Origin: CANLBN01 sp050633825
Lineage (GTDB): Bacteria; Pseudomonadota; Gammaproteobacteria; Pseudomonadales; Cellvibrionaceae
Assembly: GCA_050633825.1 (NCBI GenBank)
Contig: JBOEHG010000011.1
Coordinates: 97,487-161,486, forward strand
Length of the DNA: 64,000 nt
Direction of reading: 5' to 3'
Numbering within the stretch: the first letter of the stretch is position 1; every line of letters begins with the position of its first letter. The notes beneath the pieces are model-generated. The model was given only the letters and a program-made list of their open reading frames with translations. It was not told where the DNA came from and searched no databases. A program made the position numbers and the translations under genes. Positions 52,290-61,922 of the stretch are shown piece by piece.

Positions 52290-54929
52290 ATGTCTGGAAC
52301 TACAATGCCCGAAACCACAATGGAAGAACAATACCACCCTGCCAGCGTCGAAACCACCGCCCAACAATATTGGGAGGAAAATCGCTGTTTTGAAGTAAGT
52401 GAAGATACCAGCAAAGAAAAATTCTATTGTCTGGCCATGTTTCCCTATCCTAGCGGTAAGCTGCACATGGGGCATGTGCGTAACTACACTATCACCGACG
52501 TTATTGCACGCTATCAACGCATGCAAGGCAAGAATGTTCTTCACCCTATGGGTTGGGATGCCTTTGGCCTACCCGCCGAAAATGCTGCCATCCAAAATAA
52601 AACCGCACCTGCAAAATGGACTTACAGCAATATTAGCTATATGAAGCAACAACTTAACGCATTGGGTTTTGGTTTTGACTGGAGCCGTGAACTCGCTACC
52701 TGCCAAGCCGACTACTACAAATGGGAACAGTGGTTCTTTACTCGCCTATATGAAAAAGGCCTTGTGTATAAAAAGATGGCTACCGTTAACTGGGACCCCG
52801 TTGACCAAACAGTACTCGCCAATGAACAAGTCATTGATGGTAAAGGCTGGCGCTCAGGTGCTGTGGTTGAACGCCGAGAAATCCCACAATGGTTTATTAA
52901 AATTACCGAGTATGCAGAGGAACTACTCGCTGACTTGGATAAATTGCCTCATTGGCCAGAACAAGTACGCACCATGCAGCGGAACTGGATTGGTAAATCG
53001 CGCGGCATCGAAATGACCTTTGACTTAACAACCCCCGTTAAAGGACTCGACGGCAAAGACATCAGTAGTTTTGATATCTATACAACCCGCCCTGATACGG
53101 TGATGGGTATCACCTATATGAGTTTGGCAGCAGAACACCCTATTGCCTTGTCATTGGCAAAAAATAACCCTGAACTCGCGAACTTTATTGAATCCTGTAA
53201 AAAACAATCTGTCTCTGAAGCTGACATGTCTACAATGGAAAAGCTGGGCATGGATATTGGGCTTAGCGCAGTTCATCCATTGAGTGGAGAAACAGTACCG
53301 GTTTGGGTTGCTAACTATGTATTGATGGATTACGGCTCAGGCGCGGTTATGGCCGTACCCGCCCATGATGAACGCGACTATGCGTTTGCCAAACAATATC
53401 AACTCCCCATCAAACAAGTTATTACCTCTGTAGATGGTACTGTTAATATCGATGAAGCCGCTTATACCGATAAGGGGACTTTGATTAATTCAGGTCCTTT
53501 TGATGGACTCGATTTTAATCAAGCATTTGATGCAATTGCAGCCAAATTAGCGAATGTCAAAAAAGGCAGTATCAGCACTAACTTCCGTTTACGAGATTGG
53601 GGCGTTTCTCGTCAACGCTATTGGGGCTCACCGATTCCCATGTTTAATCTTCCCGAAGGTGGCGAGATACCCGTGCCACTGGAAAAGCTACCCGTATTAT
53701 TGCCCGAAGATGTAACAATGGATGGCGTTCAATCCCCCATCAAAGCCGACCCAGAGTGGCGTAAAGCCGAACTCAATGGCCAAGCGGTAGAACATGAAAC
53801 TGATACCTTTGATACTTTCATGGAATCTTCATGGTATTACGCACGCTATACTTGCCCACAATCGAGTGACGCGATGCTCAATAAGGAAGCCGCCGATTAT
53901 TGGCTTCCTGTTGATCAATATGTGGGGGGTATTGAACATGCCATCTTGCACTTACTCTATGCACGTTTCTTCCATAAATTAATGCGAGATGAAGGTCTTG
54001 TCAGTTGTGACGAACCTTTCGAACGCTTGTTATGTCAAGGAATGGTACTAGCCGATACCTTTTATCGTAGCAATGACGATGGCAGCACAGACTGGTTTAA
54101 TCCAGCCGATGTCTCTTTAGAAAAAGACGAGAAAGGTAAACCCATTAGCGCAAAAGTTGCAGCAACCGGCGAAGTAGTTGAAATCGGCGGCACAACCAAA
54201 ATGTCAAAGTCAAAAAATAATGGTGTCGACCCGCAAACTGCTGTCAATACATATGGCGCTGATACCGTACGCTTATTTACCATGTTTGCAGCGCCCCCAA
54301 CACAAACACTTGAATGGAGTGATGCTGGGGTTGAAGGCGGCAGTCGATTCTTACGCCGCTTATGGAAAGCCGTCCACACACATTTACAAACAGGCACGCC
54401 TACCACATTTAAGGCTGAGCTTTTATCACAACAGCAAAAAGACTTGCGCCGTAAAACCCATGAAACTATTGAAAAAGTCAGCGCTGACTATGCCGTTAGA
54501 CAACAATTCAACACCGCCATTGCCGCTGTCATGGAATTAATGAATGAAGTAAATAAATTGGCTGACCGTAGCACACCAGAAACACTTGCCGTTGAACGAG
54601 AAGCATTAGAAACTGCTATTTTATTATTAGCTCCCGTAACACCGCACATATGTCATAGCTTGTGGGGCGCATTGGGCCATTCAAGTAATGTTATTGATGA
54701 ATCATGGCCACAACTTGATCAAGCTGCTCTGGTTAAAGACAGCATCACACTGGTTGTTCAGGTCAATGGTAAAGTCAGAGATAAATTAGAAGCACCAAGT
54801 GATGCTGCAAAAGAGTCTCTAGAAGCGATGGCCTTAGCCAGTGAGAATGTACAAAAATTTACTGAGGGCAAGACCGTCCGCAAAGTGATTGTTGTACCCA
54901 ATAAGCTAGTTAATATTGTAGCCAATTAA
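52290..54929 (+). CDS. leuS: Leucyl-tRNA synthetase
   Basis: The 879-aa class I synthetase charges tRNA-Leu. HMGH (in FPYPSGKLHMGHVRNYTI) is the HIGH motif, and KMSKSKNNGVDP is the KMSKS loop. The CP1 editing domain contains TTRPDTVMGITY. The open frame reaches 52248. I prefer the ATG at 52290 (MSGTT), which has AAGG about 12 nt upstream. The ATG at 52320 (MEEQYHP) is the most family-like start, so the N-terminus is uncertain by 10 residues. Confidence 0.97.
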   Translation: MSGTTMPETTMEEQYHPASVETTAQQYWEENRCFEVSEDTSKEKFYCLAMFPYPSGKLHMGHVRNYTITDVIARYQRMQGKNVLHPMGWDAFGLPAENAAIQNKTAPAKWTYSNISYMKQQLNALGFGFDWSRELATCQADYYKWEQWFFTRLYEKGLVYKKMATVNWDPVDQTVLANEQVIDGKGWRSGAVVERREIPQWFIKITEYAEELLADLDKLPHWPEQVRTMQRNWIGKSRGIEMTFDLTTPVKGLDGKDISSFDIYTTRPDTVMGITYMSLAAEHPIALSLAKNNPELANFIESCKKQSVSEADMSTMEKLGMDIGLSAVHPLSGETVPVWVANYVLMDYGSGAVMAVPAHDERDYAFAKQYQLPIKQVITSVDGTVNIDEAAYTDKGTLINSGPFDGLDFNQAFDAIAAKLANVKKGSISTNFRLRDWGVSRQRYWGSPIPMFNLPEGGEIPVPLEKLPVLLPEDVTMDGVQSPIKADPEWRKAELNGQAVEHETDTFDTFMESSWYYARYTCPQSSDAMLNKEAADYWLPVDQYVGGIEHAILHLLYARFFHKLMRDEGLVSCDEPFERLLCQGMVLADTFYRSNDDGSTDWFNPADVSLEKDEKGKPISAKVAATGEVVEIGGTTKMSKSKNNGVDPQTAVNTYGADTVRLFTMFAAPPTQTLEWSDAGVEGGSRFLRRLWKAVHTHLQTGTPTTFKAELLSQQQKDLRRKTHETIEKVSADYAVRQQFNTAIAAVMELMNEVNKLADRSTPETLAVEREALETAILLLAPVTPHICHSLWGALGHSSNVIDESWPQLDQAALVKDSITLVVQVNGKVRDKLEAPSDAAKESLEAMALASENVQKFTEGKTVRKVIVVPNKLVNIVAN

Positions 54930-54953
54930 AAAATATAACGAGCAACGAGTTCA

Positions 54954-55448
54954 ATGATGAAAAAGATAAGCACAACTATTTTGTTGATTAGCCTCATCAT
55001 TACGATTAGTGCATGCACAGGCTGGCGCTTACGCGGTAGCGACACAAATGCTGTCTTTATTGGCAATAGCATTTATTTAAGCGGCCAAAACAGTGCAACC
55101 TATCGTTTAGTCGAAGAACAACTCAACAGGAAAAATGCGCTTACATCACTCACGGCTGCCCAATACTTTTTAGTTCTGGAAAAAGAAGACTGGGATCGCC
55201 GTAGTGCTTCTGTTACTCGCACAGCGGTTACCGCTGAATACGAACTTACACTAAGTGTTAACTATAAAATTCTCGACAACAATCAAGCAATATTGCGTCC
55301 AACAACTGATGTAAAAATCACTCGCTCCTATACTTTTGACCAAAATGATGTTGCGGGGAAAGATAAGGAAGAAGAATTAATACGTAAAGAAATTCGCCGT
55401 GCAGTAGCACGACAAATTTTACAACAAATTCAATTGCTGCAACGCTAA
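54954..55448 (+). CDS. lptE: LPS-assembly lipoprotein LptE
   Basis: The 164-aa lipoprotein has the lipobox ISAC with Cys21, followed by GWRLRG, the usual LptE start. It plugs the LptD barrel and helps insert LPS into the outer membrane. The C-terminus ends in the amphipathic helix KEIRRAVARQILQQIQLL. It lies between leuS and holA, the standard order. Confidence 0.93.
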   Translation: MMKKISTTILLISLIITISACTGWRLRGSDTNAVFIGNSIYLSGQNSATYRLVEEQLNRKNALTSLTAAQYFLVLEKEDWDRRSASVTRTAVTAEYELTLSVNYKILDNNQAILRPTTDVKITRSYTFDQNDVAGKDKEEELIRKEIRRAVARQILQQIQLLQR

Positions 55449-55452
55449 TACA

Positions 55453-56502
55453 ATGACTAAACTGCGAATTGACCAATTACCACGCCACTTACAACAAGAG
55501 TTATCACCGGTTTATCTTGTCAGCGGCGATGAAACATTATTGGTCGAAGAAAGTTGTGACTCGATTCGCCAACAAGCGATCAAGGAAGGCTTTAGTGAAC
55601 GGGAACGCTACTTTGTCGACAAACAATTTGATTGGTCTCAATTATTAACTGCATCCAATAGTATGTCACTATTCGGCGATAAGAAAATAATTGAATTACG
55701 GATAGAAACAGGTAAGCCCGGAGATAAAGGCAGTAAAGTAATTTGTGAATATCTCACCAATTTAAGTGATGACAATCGCCTATTAATTGTAACGCCCAAA
55801 CTGGACAGTGGTAGTCAACGCAGTAAATGGGTTAAAGCTATCGAAAAAGCGGGTCAGTGGCTACCCGTTTGGCCCGTGTCCAGTGCTCAACTTCCTCGCT
55901 GGCTAGGCCAGCGCATTAAACAAGCAGGCTTAACAGCAGATAGCCATTGTATTGATTTGCTGGCTGCTCGCACTGAAGGCAACCTTTTAGCGGCGCATCA
56001 AGAAATTGAAAAATTAAAACTATTGAGCATCGATGGCTATCTTACCCCCGAACTAATTTCAGGCGCTGTGGCAGATAGTGCTCGCTATGATGTATTTGGC
56101 TTGATCGACAAAACACTCTATGGCGACGCTCGCGGAGCCGTAAAGAACTTACAAGGGTTAAAAACCGAGGGGACTGATGCAACCGTTGTATTATGGGGCT
56201 TAGCCAGAGAAATACGCACTCTGCTCAACATGACAATTGGTCTTCAACAAGGCCAAAGCTTTAGCTGGGTCGCCAAACAATCCGGTGTATGGGACAAACG
56301 CCAACCCATTGTTCAACAGGCTATAAAACGCTTACCCACTAAACAACTGGAAATATTACTACGCCAAGCTAATGCTATTGATAAATCAATCAAAGGCCTA
56401 CGAAAGGCAGAACCCTGGGATGAGTTACTGGATCTAGTATTGAATTTTGCCGGGGCCAAAAGCCTCAACACTCAAAATTTACGGCTATCAATACAAGCCT
56501 AA
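55453..56502 (+). CDS. holA: DNA polymerase III delta subunit
   Basis: The 349-aa protein is the clamp-loader delta subunit, which opens the beta sliding clamp. It has YLVSGDETLLVEES near the N-terminus, MSLFGDKKIIELRI (beta-binding region), and a C-terminal domain with RYDVFGLIDKTLYGDARGAVKNL. Its ATG is 4 bp after the lptE stop. Confidence 0.95.
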   Translation: MTKLRIDQLPRHLQQELSPVYLVSGDETLLVEESCDSIRQQAIKEGFSERERYFVDKQFDWSQLLTASNSMSLFGDKKIIELRIETGKPGDKGSKVICEYLTNLSDDNRLLIVTPKLDSGSQRSKWVKAIEKAGQWLPVWPVSSAQLPRWLGQRIKQAGLTADSHCIDLLAARTEGNLLAAHQEIEKLKLLSIDGYLTPELISGAVADSARYDVFGLIDKTLYGDARGAVKNLQGLKTEGTDATVVLWGLAREIRTLLNMTIGLQQGQSFSWVAKQSGVWDKRQPIVQQAIKRLPTKQLEILLRQANAIDKSIKGLRKAEPWDELLDLVLNFAGAKSLNTQNLRLSIQA

Positions 56503-56515
56503 TGAGGATTCCAGA

Positions 56516-56830
56516 GTGATTCAAAAACTAAAAACCAAGCATGACATACGCAAGGAAATGGAGGATGAGATTAATCGATATCTCAATCAAGGTGGCGAAA
56601 TCACACAAATACAACGCGGCTTGAGCGGGCGCGAAGACAATACCAACCTCAACCAATCGATTCCTTTAATTCAAGGCGAGAAACAAACCCGGACGCTACT
56701 CAATGATACGGTCAAAGCCATTGACGAACGCAAGCAAAAAAAGAAACCGATAACAACAGATACCCATCGACCCAAAAAGCGTATTATTTACGATGATTTT
56801 GGCGAGCCTATTCGAGAGGTTTGGGAATAA
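56516..56830 (+). CDS. Small basic protein downstream of holA
   Basis: The 104-aa protein starts at GTG 56516, preceded by GAGGA. The open frame extends upstream into holA but has no support there. It is hydrophilic and Lys/Arg-rich (KKRIIYDDFGEPIREVWE at the end). A short segment, MEDEINRYLNQGGEITQI, resembles the core of SutA, a small RNA-polymerase-binding protein of Pseudomonas, but the similarity is too short to name it. I do not otherwise recognise it. It lies 13 bp after holA. Confidence 0.65.
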   Translation: MIQKLKTKHDIRKEMEDEINRYLNQGGEITQIQRGLSGREDNTNLNQSIPLIQGEKQTRTLLNDTVKAIDERKQKKKPITTDTHRPKKRIIYDDFGEPIREVWE

Positions 56831-56848
56831 AAGGGACTAAAAAAGGGG

Positions 56849-57469
56849 CTAAGTTGCCTTAGCATCAGCTCCCAGATTCAAAGCAGCCAATACATTATCG
56901 ATCATAGGCTCAAGCTCCTCAAAAGCTTTACCTCCTCTCGCCAGTGCCGCTGTACCATGTAATACCGTAATAATAAATAATGCCATTTCGGCTGGCTTTA
57001 GATTCTTAGATAAACGTTCTTTCGTTATTTCGTCTGTAAAAAACTGCTGTAGGTAAGCACTACCGAAATCCCTCGCAGACTCAATCATACTGAAGGCAGC
57101 TTTCGGCAAAGATTCACTGGCAGATTCAGAAACACATAGTGATATGTAACACCCCTTAGGCCCACTACCATCACACTGAGCCAATAATGTCGATTTCAGG
57201 TAAGCACTTACTCGTTCTTGCAAGGACTTACCTTCCTCCAATAGAAACCGCACTTGAGGCTTGGCATAGTGTTCAATGTAATATTCTGTCGCTTGTATAA
57301 ATAACTGCTCCTTATTGCCGAAGGTAGCATACATACTGGGCTTATTAATTCCCATAGCCGAGGTAAGGTCAGACAAAGAGGCTCCTACATAACCTTTCTT
57401 CCAAAAAACATACATTGCCTTCTCCAATACATCCTCCCTATCAAACTCTCTCTGACGCCCTCCCGCCAT
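56849..57469 (-). CDS. TetR/AcrR family repressor
   Basis: The 206-aa protein has an N-terminal HTH (about 8-55: REDVLEKAMYVFWKKGYVGASLSDLTSAMGINKPSMYATFGNKEQLF; family-typical) and a C-terminal ligand domain of the TetR_C type. It is divergent from an SDR gene across 122 bp that contain two near-identical palindromes, its likely operators. The inducer is unknown. Confidence 0.92.
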   Translation of the reverse strand: MAGGRQREFDREDVLEKAMYVFWKKGYVGASLSDLTSAMGINKPSMYATFGNKEQLFIQATEYYIEHYAKPQVRFLLEEGKSLQERVSAYLKSTLLAQCDGSGPKGCYISLCVSESASESLPKAAFSMIESARDFGSAYLQQFFTDEITKERLSKNLKPAEMALFIITVLHGTAALARGGKAFEELEPMIDNVLAALNLGADAKAT

Positions 57470-57519
57470 AATTACCTCATCAATTATTCAAAACATTCAA
57501 AAAACGCTAGACAAAATTA

Positions 57520-57531
57520 TACCGATCGGTA
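57520..57531. promoter_or_regulatory. TetR operator 1
   Basis: TACCGATCGGTA is a perfect 12-bp palindrome in the TetR-SDR spacer. A near copy lies 27 bp away, centre to centre, so the repressor probably binds both. Confidence 0.85.
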
Positions 57532-57546
57532 CAATAAACGCAAATG

Positions 57547-57558
57547 TACTGATCGGTA
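57547..57558. promoter_or_regulatory. TetR operator 2
   Basis: TACTGATCGGTA differs from operator 1 at one base. It lies 33 bp before the SDR start codon, where binding would block transcription. Confidence 0.82.
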
Positions 57559-57591
57559 CAAAATATATCCACCCAACAAGAGAAAGCCATT

Positions 57592-58350
57592 ATGAGTTTT
57601 GATATCAACAACAAAGTAGCACTAGTGACTGGAGCAAACAGAGGCATCGGCAAATCTATCGTAGATTCTTTTATCGTCCATGGTGCGAAAAAAGTGTACC
57701 TGGCGGTTAGAGATATTGATTCAACAGCAGAAATCGTTAAGCAATATGGTAATAAGGTCATCCCCCTACAGGTTGATGTTGCGAATAAACAATCTATCGA
57801 AGCACTCTCCAAACAGGCGACAGATGTAGAGATTGTCGTTAACAATGCAGGTGTACTAGTAGCAGCCAACCCTCTCAGCGACAATGTTGAAGACGCGTTC
57901 ACGAAAGAATTAAACGTTAATGCTTTTGGCCTACTCCGTATTGCAAATGCCTTTAGCCCAATTATTGAAAAAAATGGAGGTGGCGCCTTTGTTCAGCTTA
58001 ATTCAGTCGCTTCTATTAAGAATTTTGGCGACTTCACCACCTATTCCGCCTCAAAAGCAGCCACCTACTCTATTACCCAAGGGCTAAAAGAGCAGCTGAC
58101 GCCCAAGAATATACAAGTACTTAGTGTTCACCCGGGCCCTATCGCAACAAATATGGCCAATGATGCCGGCTTAAGCGAGATTGCCGAACCAACATCGGTG
58201 GTATCAGAAGGTATAGTATCATCACTAAAATCCGGGCAATTCCATCTCTTCCCAGACACAATGGCCAAACAGTTTGAAGCGGCTTACCAAAGCTACGCTG
58301 AAAATATTATTGAAGCTGAAGAAAGTGAAGAAGAATTAGCCGAGGCATAA
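57592..58350 (+). CDS. SDR family oxidoreductase under TetR control
   Basis: The 252-aa classical SDR has TGANRGIGKSI (residues 13-23), NNAGV, a catalytic Ser in LNSVASI and YSASKAA with the catalytic Tyr and Lys. An acidic tail (EAEESEEELAEA) follows the fold. The substrate is unknown. The divergent repressor and paired operators suggest induction by an aldehyde, quinone or similar compound that the enzyme reduces. Confidence 0.92.
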   Translation: MSFDINNKVALVTGANRGIGKSIVDSFIVHGAKKVYLAVRDIDSTAEIVKQYGNKVIPLQVDVANKQSIEALSKQATDVEIVVNNAGVLVAANPLSDNVEDAFTKELNVNAFGLLRIANAFSPIIEKNGGGAFVQLNSVASIKNFGDFTTYSASKAATYSITQGLKEQLTPKNIQVLSVHPGPIATNMANDAGLSEIAEPTSVVSEGIVSSLKSGQFHLFPDTMAKQFEAAYQSYAENIIEAEESEEELAEA

Positions 58351-58360
58351 AACAAAGTAT

Positions 58361-58395
58361 TAATAAAAATCCGGTTTAATGCCGGGTTTTTATTA
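58361..58395. terminator. Bidirectional rho-independent terminator
   Basis: A 14-bp stem (58361-58374 with 58382-58395, one G-T mismatch) encloses a 7-nt loop. AT-rich flanks give T runs on both strands. It separates the SDR gene and the convergent murJ. Confidence 0.88.
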
Positions 58396-58419
58396 AATAT
58401 AAAAATGTTATTTGGTAAA

Positions 58420-60012
58420 TTACGTTCTATTTTTAATATCACTTAAACGTAAGCCACAAATAAATAATATGGCTAGATAAGTAGCTAGCCCTGCACCACA
58501 TACAAGCCCCGTTGTCATAACTCGTTGCTCCACTAATAATAAAGACCAATCACCAAAAAACTGGAATAAAAATACTAGTATGATTGCCATAGTAGTATTT
58601 GCAATCAACAGCTGAATCAAAAATTTACTCCAACCTCTCGACGGTTGATAGGTCCCATTTTTTATTAAACCTCTATAGAGTAACCCCGCATTAACAAATG
58701 CTGACAAAGAGGTTGCTATCGCTAAGCCTACATGACCAATTTGCCAAATAAAATGTAGGGGAATGACAAAAATCACATTAAATACCATATTGATACCCAT
58801 CGCTATAATGCCAATTTTGACGGGTGTCTTTGTATCCTGCCGAGAGAAATAGCCAGGCGCTAACACTTTGATTAACATAAAAGCCAATAAACCCAATGAA
58901 TAGGCTTTTAAACTCAAAGAAGACATTTCAATATCAGCTGCACTCGTTTTACCATACCCAAACAACGTACTGAGGATCGGTTCCGCCAAGATAAATAAGG
59001 CTACCGCCGCCGGCACAGCAATTAACAAGATAAGTTTTAATGCCCAATCCATTGTCTGACTAAATTGTGATGTATCTTCAGCAATATGCTGTCTCGATAA
59101 ACTCGGCAAAATCACAGTACCAATAGCAATGGCAATAGTCCCGAGTGGTAGTTCGACCAAACGATCGGAATAATATAACCAAGAAATGCTGCCCGTTGGG
59201 AGAAAGGACGCCAGTACCGTATCCAACAATAAATTAATTTGCGATACCGAGACACCAAAAATCGCCGGTGCCATTAACAATAATACGCGTTTAACCCCTT
59301 CATCTTTAAAATCAACCTGCGGCTTTGGCAGTAACCTCAGCTTGTATAAAAAGGGGATTTGAAAAGCTAATTGCACCATTCCCGCAGCTAACACTCCCCA
59401 AGCAAGAGCAATAACGGGAGGATCAAAATAAGGGCTAACCCAAACGGCCGTAGAAATAAGACAAACATTCAACAATACCGGAGTAAATGCTGGAATAGCG
59501 AAGCGGTCATAACTATTAAGAATCGCACCCGCAAAGCCCGTCAAAGAAATGAGTAACAAATAAGGAAAAGTGATACGCAGCATTTGCTGAGCTAAATCAA
59601 ACTTTTCAGGGTGATCCCAAAAGCCGGGAGCAAAAATAGTCGTGACCACTGGAGACGCCACCACAACCAACAATGTTAAGCCCAACAAGGTAACACCTAA
59701 GCAACCACAAACACGATCAATCAAGCCTTGTACTGCTTCACGAGTGCCTTTTTCTCTATATTCAGACAACACTGGAACAAAAGCCTGAGCAAAGGCCCCC
59801 TCAGCAAATAAGCGGCGCAAGAAATTGGGGATTTTGAATGCAACAAAAAAGGCATCAGCCCCTGCCTGCGCACCAATAGTGTGCGCAAATACAACATCAC
59901 GGGCCAAACCCAGCACCCGGGACAGCATTGTCATTACACTGACAATCAGGCCCGAGCGTAGCAAACTGCCCTTTTTTGGCGCTTCCTGTACTTGATTAGT
60001 AGGGTCTTCCAC
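58420..60012 (-). CDS. murJ: Lipid II flippase MurJ
   Basis: The 530-aa membrane protein has about 14 helices and flips lipid II to the periplasmic side for cell-wall synthesis. MTMLSRVLGLARDVVFAHTIG, then DAFFVAFKIPNFLRRLFAEGAFAQAFVPVLSEY, is the unmistakable MurJ start, with conserved Arg residues in the central cavity. It is single, and divergent from the glycerate-kinase operon. Confidence 0.96.
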   Translation of the reverse strand: MEDPTNQVQEAPKKGSLLRSGLIVSVMTMLSRVLGLARDVVFAHTIGAQAGADAFFVAFKIPNFLRRLFAEGAFAQAFVPVLSEYREKGTREAVQGLIDRVCGCLGVTLLGLTLLVVVASPVVTTIFAPGFWDHPEKFDLAQQMLRITFPYLLLISLTGFAGAILNSYDRFAIPAFTPVLLNVCLISTAVWVSPYFDPPVIALAWGVLAAGMVQLAFQIPFLYKLRLLPKPQVDFKDEGVKRVLLLMAPAIFGVSVSQINLLLDTVLASFLPTGSISWLYYSDRLVELPLGTIAIAIGTVILPSLSRQHIAEDTSQFSQTMDWALKLILLIAVPAAVALFILAEPILSTLFGYGKTSAADIEMSSLSLKAYSLGLLAFMLIKVLAPGYFSRQDTKTPVKIGIIAMGINMVFNVIFVIPLHFIWQIGHVGLAIATSLSAFVNAGLLYRGLIKNGTYQPSRGWSKFLIQLLIANTTMAIILVFLFQFFGDWSLLLVEQRVMTTGLVCGAGLATYLAILFICGLRLSDIKNRT

Positions 60013-60130
60013 TCTAATAGTCCAACAGTTCTAAAAGCGGGAGTGTACTGGATAACGTACAAATCCGGAACCTTGCACAATTATTGCTTTAAAGATCATT
60101 TATAAGAAATAAGAAAGTCAAAGGATAAAA

Positions 60131-61093
60131 ATGAAGGCTATCGATAAAAGCGACGTTCAGGAGCTGCTGGATGATTTCTGTCAAGAACAACAGCTACCAG
60201 AGAGCTATCACACCATCGCCACAGACTATTTCGTACCTTTAGCAAAAGAAATAGCTGAAGCCAGACAGGCCAGGGCTACTTCATTGCCTTTATTCATTGG
60301 AATCAATGGTTGCCAAGGTAGTGGCAAATCAACTCTGTCAGCCTTACTAACGTCTCTACTTACAAATGAACATAATCTGACCGTTGCCAATCTCTCAATC
60401 GATGACTTTTATCATACGCAGCAAACACGTCAGCAACTTGCAAGAAGTATTCACCCTCTCTTTAGCACTCGAGGTGTTCCGGGGACACATGATATTGAAT
60501 TATTGCAAGACACTCTCCATGAACTCAGCTATTCCAATAAGAGCAATAAGAAAGTTACGATTCCTCGTTTTAACAAAGCAATAGACGACCGGCACAATAA
60601 AGAACTATGGGATGTTATACCGTGCCCCGTCGATATTATTATTTTAGAGGGCTGGTGTATCGGAGCATCAAGCCAAACAGAACCAGAGTTACTTAAACCA
60701 GTCAATGTGCTAGAGAGCGAAGAGGATAAAGACTCTATTTGGCGAAAAAACATTAATAATATTATCCAACAAGATTATGTACCACTCTTTGAGAAAATGG
60801 ACCAGCTTATTATGTTACAAGCGCCTAATTTTGACTGTGTATACAAATGGCGTAAAAAGCAGGAAGATAAGTTAAGGAATCAATTAATCGATAAAAAAAC
60901 TGCCCAAGAAAAATCAACTGGAGTAATGGACAAAGTAAGTTTGCAGCGGTTTATTCAACACTATCAAAGGTTAACAGAAAAAATGCTCGCCACACTGCCC
61001 GATAAAGCAGATGTAATCTTCGAGTTAAATATTGACCACCAAATTATTGGACGCAAGGACAATGCAACAACCCACAAGCACAAAAACCAATAA
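60131..61093 (+). CDS. D-glycerate 3-kinase (P-loop)
   Basis: The 320-aa P-loop kinase resembles plant-type glycerate kinase and E. coli YggC. Walker A is GINGCQGSGKST (about residues 56-67). SIDDFYHTQQTR, TRGVPGTHDI, IPRFNKAIDDR and ILEGWCIGA follow, all in the right order. It would make 3-phosphoglycerate from glycerate and ATP. AAAGGA precedes the ATG. As first gene of the operon it supplies the acceptor for the glucosyl-3-phosphoglycerate synthase two genes downstream. Confidence 0.9.
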   Translation: MKAIDKSDVQELLDDFCQEQQLPESYHTIATDYFVPLAKEIAEARQARATSLPLFIGINGCQGSGKSTLSALLTSLLTNEHNLTVANLSIDDFYHTQQTRQQLARSIHPLFSTRGVPGTHDIELLQDTLHELSYSNKSNKKVTIPRFNKAIDDRHNKELWDVIPCPVDIIILEGWCIGASSQTEPELLKPVNVLESEEDKDSIWRKNINNIIQQDYVPLFEKMDQLIMLQAPNFDCVYKWRKKQEDKLRNQLIDKKTAQEKSTGVMDKVSLQRFIQHYQRLTEKMLATLPDKADVIFELNIDHQIIGRKDNATTHKHKNQ

Positions 61094-61913
61094 TATTTAT
61101 TGGCTCATCGTGACCGACCTCGATGGCACTTTATTAGACCATCACACTTATAGTTTTGATGCCGCAGTGTTATCTCTAAAAAAATTGGAAGAGCATAATA
61201 TACCCGTTATTATAAACAGCAGTAAAACCGCCACTGAAATTGAAAATCTACGTTTAACGCTTAATAACAGGCATCCTTTTATTACCGAGAATGGTTCAGG
61301 AATAATTATCCCTGACACTTACTTTCCTCGAAAACCAAAAGAGGCTGAGCAATGGAAAAGTTATTGGGAGATTACCCTAGGAAAACCGCGTAAACATTTA
61401 ATTGACGGGTTAAAGTCATTACCCGAACACTTTAATCACTGCTATCGCGCCTACCACCAGTCATCGGCTGAAGATATTATGGAGATGACTGGATTATCAA
61501 AAAAAGAGTCAATGCTATCCCTTGATCGTCGCTATACAGAACCACTCCAATGGCTTGGCAATCCTAGCGAGCGAAATCAATTTTTTGGTCATATACATAA
61601 ACAACATATTCATTACACCGAAGGTGGACGCTTTATTCATTTAATGGGACATACCAATAAAGGAAGTGCAACAACTTGGTTAAGTCGTCATTACGAAAAA
61701 GAAGTCCATCAAACAGTAAAAGTAATTGCCTTAGGTGATGGAAAAAATGATATTGATATGCTGAAAGCTGCTGATATTGCTATCGTAATTCGTTCACCCG
61801 TTAATGAGCCACCTGAATTTGACCACCCCTGCAAAATAATAAGCACACAATTAGGCCCAGTAGGTTGGGCAGAATGTATTGATAATATTTTTTTTCAACA
61901 GACTACAAAGTAG
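61062..61913 (+). CDS. HAD phosphatase, glucosyl(mannosyl)-3-phosphoglycerate phosphatase type
   Basis: The 283-aa HAD-IIB phosphatase has VTDLDGTLLDHH (nucleophile Asp19, Asp21), INSSKTATEI, and GDGKNDIDML near the end. It matches the mannosyl-3-phosphoglycerate phosphatase family. Given the neighbouring GpgS, glucosyl-3-phosphoglycerate is the likely substrate. I start it at ATG 61062, where AAGGA lies 2 nt upstream of the start region, so it overlaps the kinase gene by 32 bp. Confidence 0.88.
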   Translation: MQQPTSTKTNNIYWLIVTDLDGTLLDHHTYSFDAAVLSLKKLEEHNIPVIINSSKTATEIENLRLTLNNRHPFITENGSGIIIPDTYFPRKPKEAEQWKSYWEITLGKPRKHLIDGLKSLPEHFNHCYRAYHQSSAEDIMEMTGLSKKESMLSLDRRYTEPLQWLGNPSERNQFFGHIHKQHIHYTEGGRFIHLMGHTNKGSATTWLSRHYEKEVHQTVKVIALGDGKNDIDMLKAADIAIVIRSPVNEPPEFDHPCKIISTQLGPVGWAECIDNIFFQQTTK

Positions 61914-61922
61914 GAATAATAT

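Noticed and set aside
56447..56515. Upstream extension of the small gene after holA
   Set aside because: It lies inside holA in another frame; the GTG at 56516 has a good ribosome-binding site.
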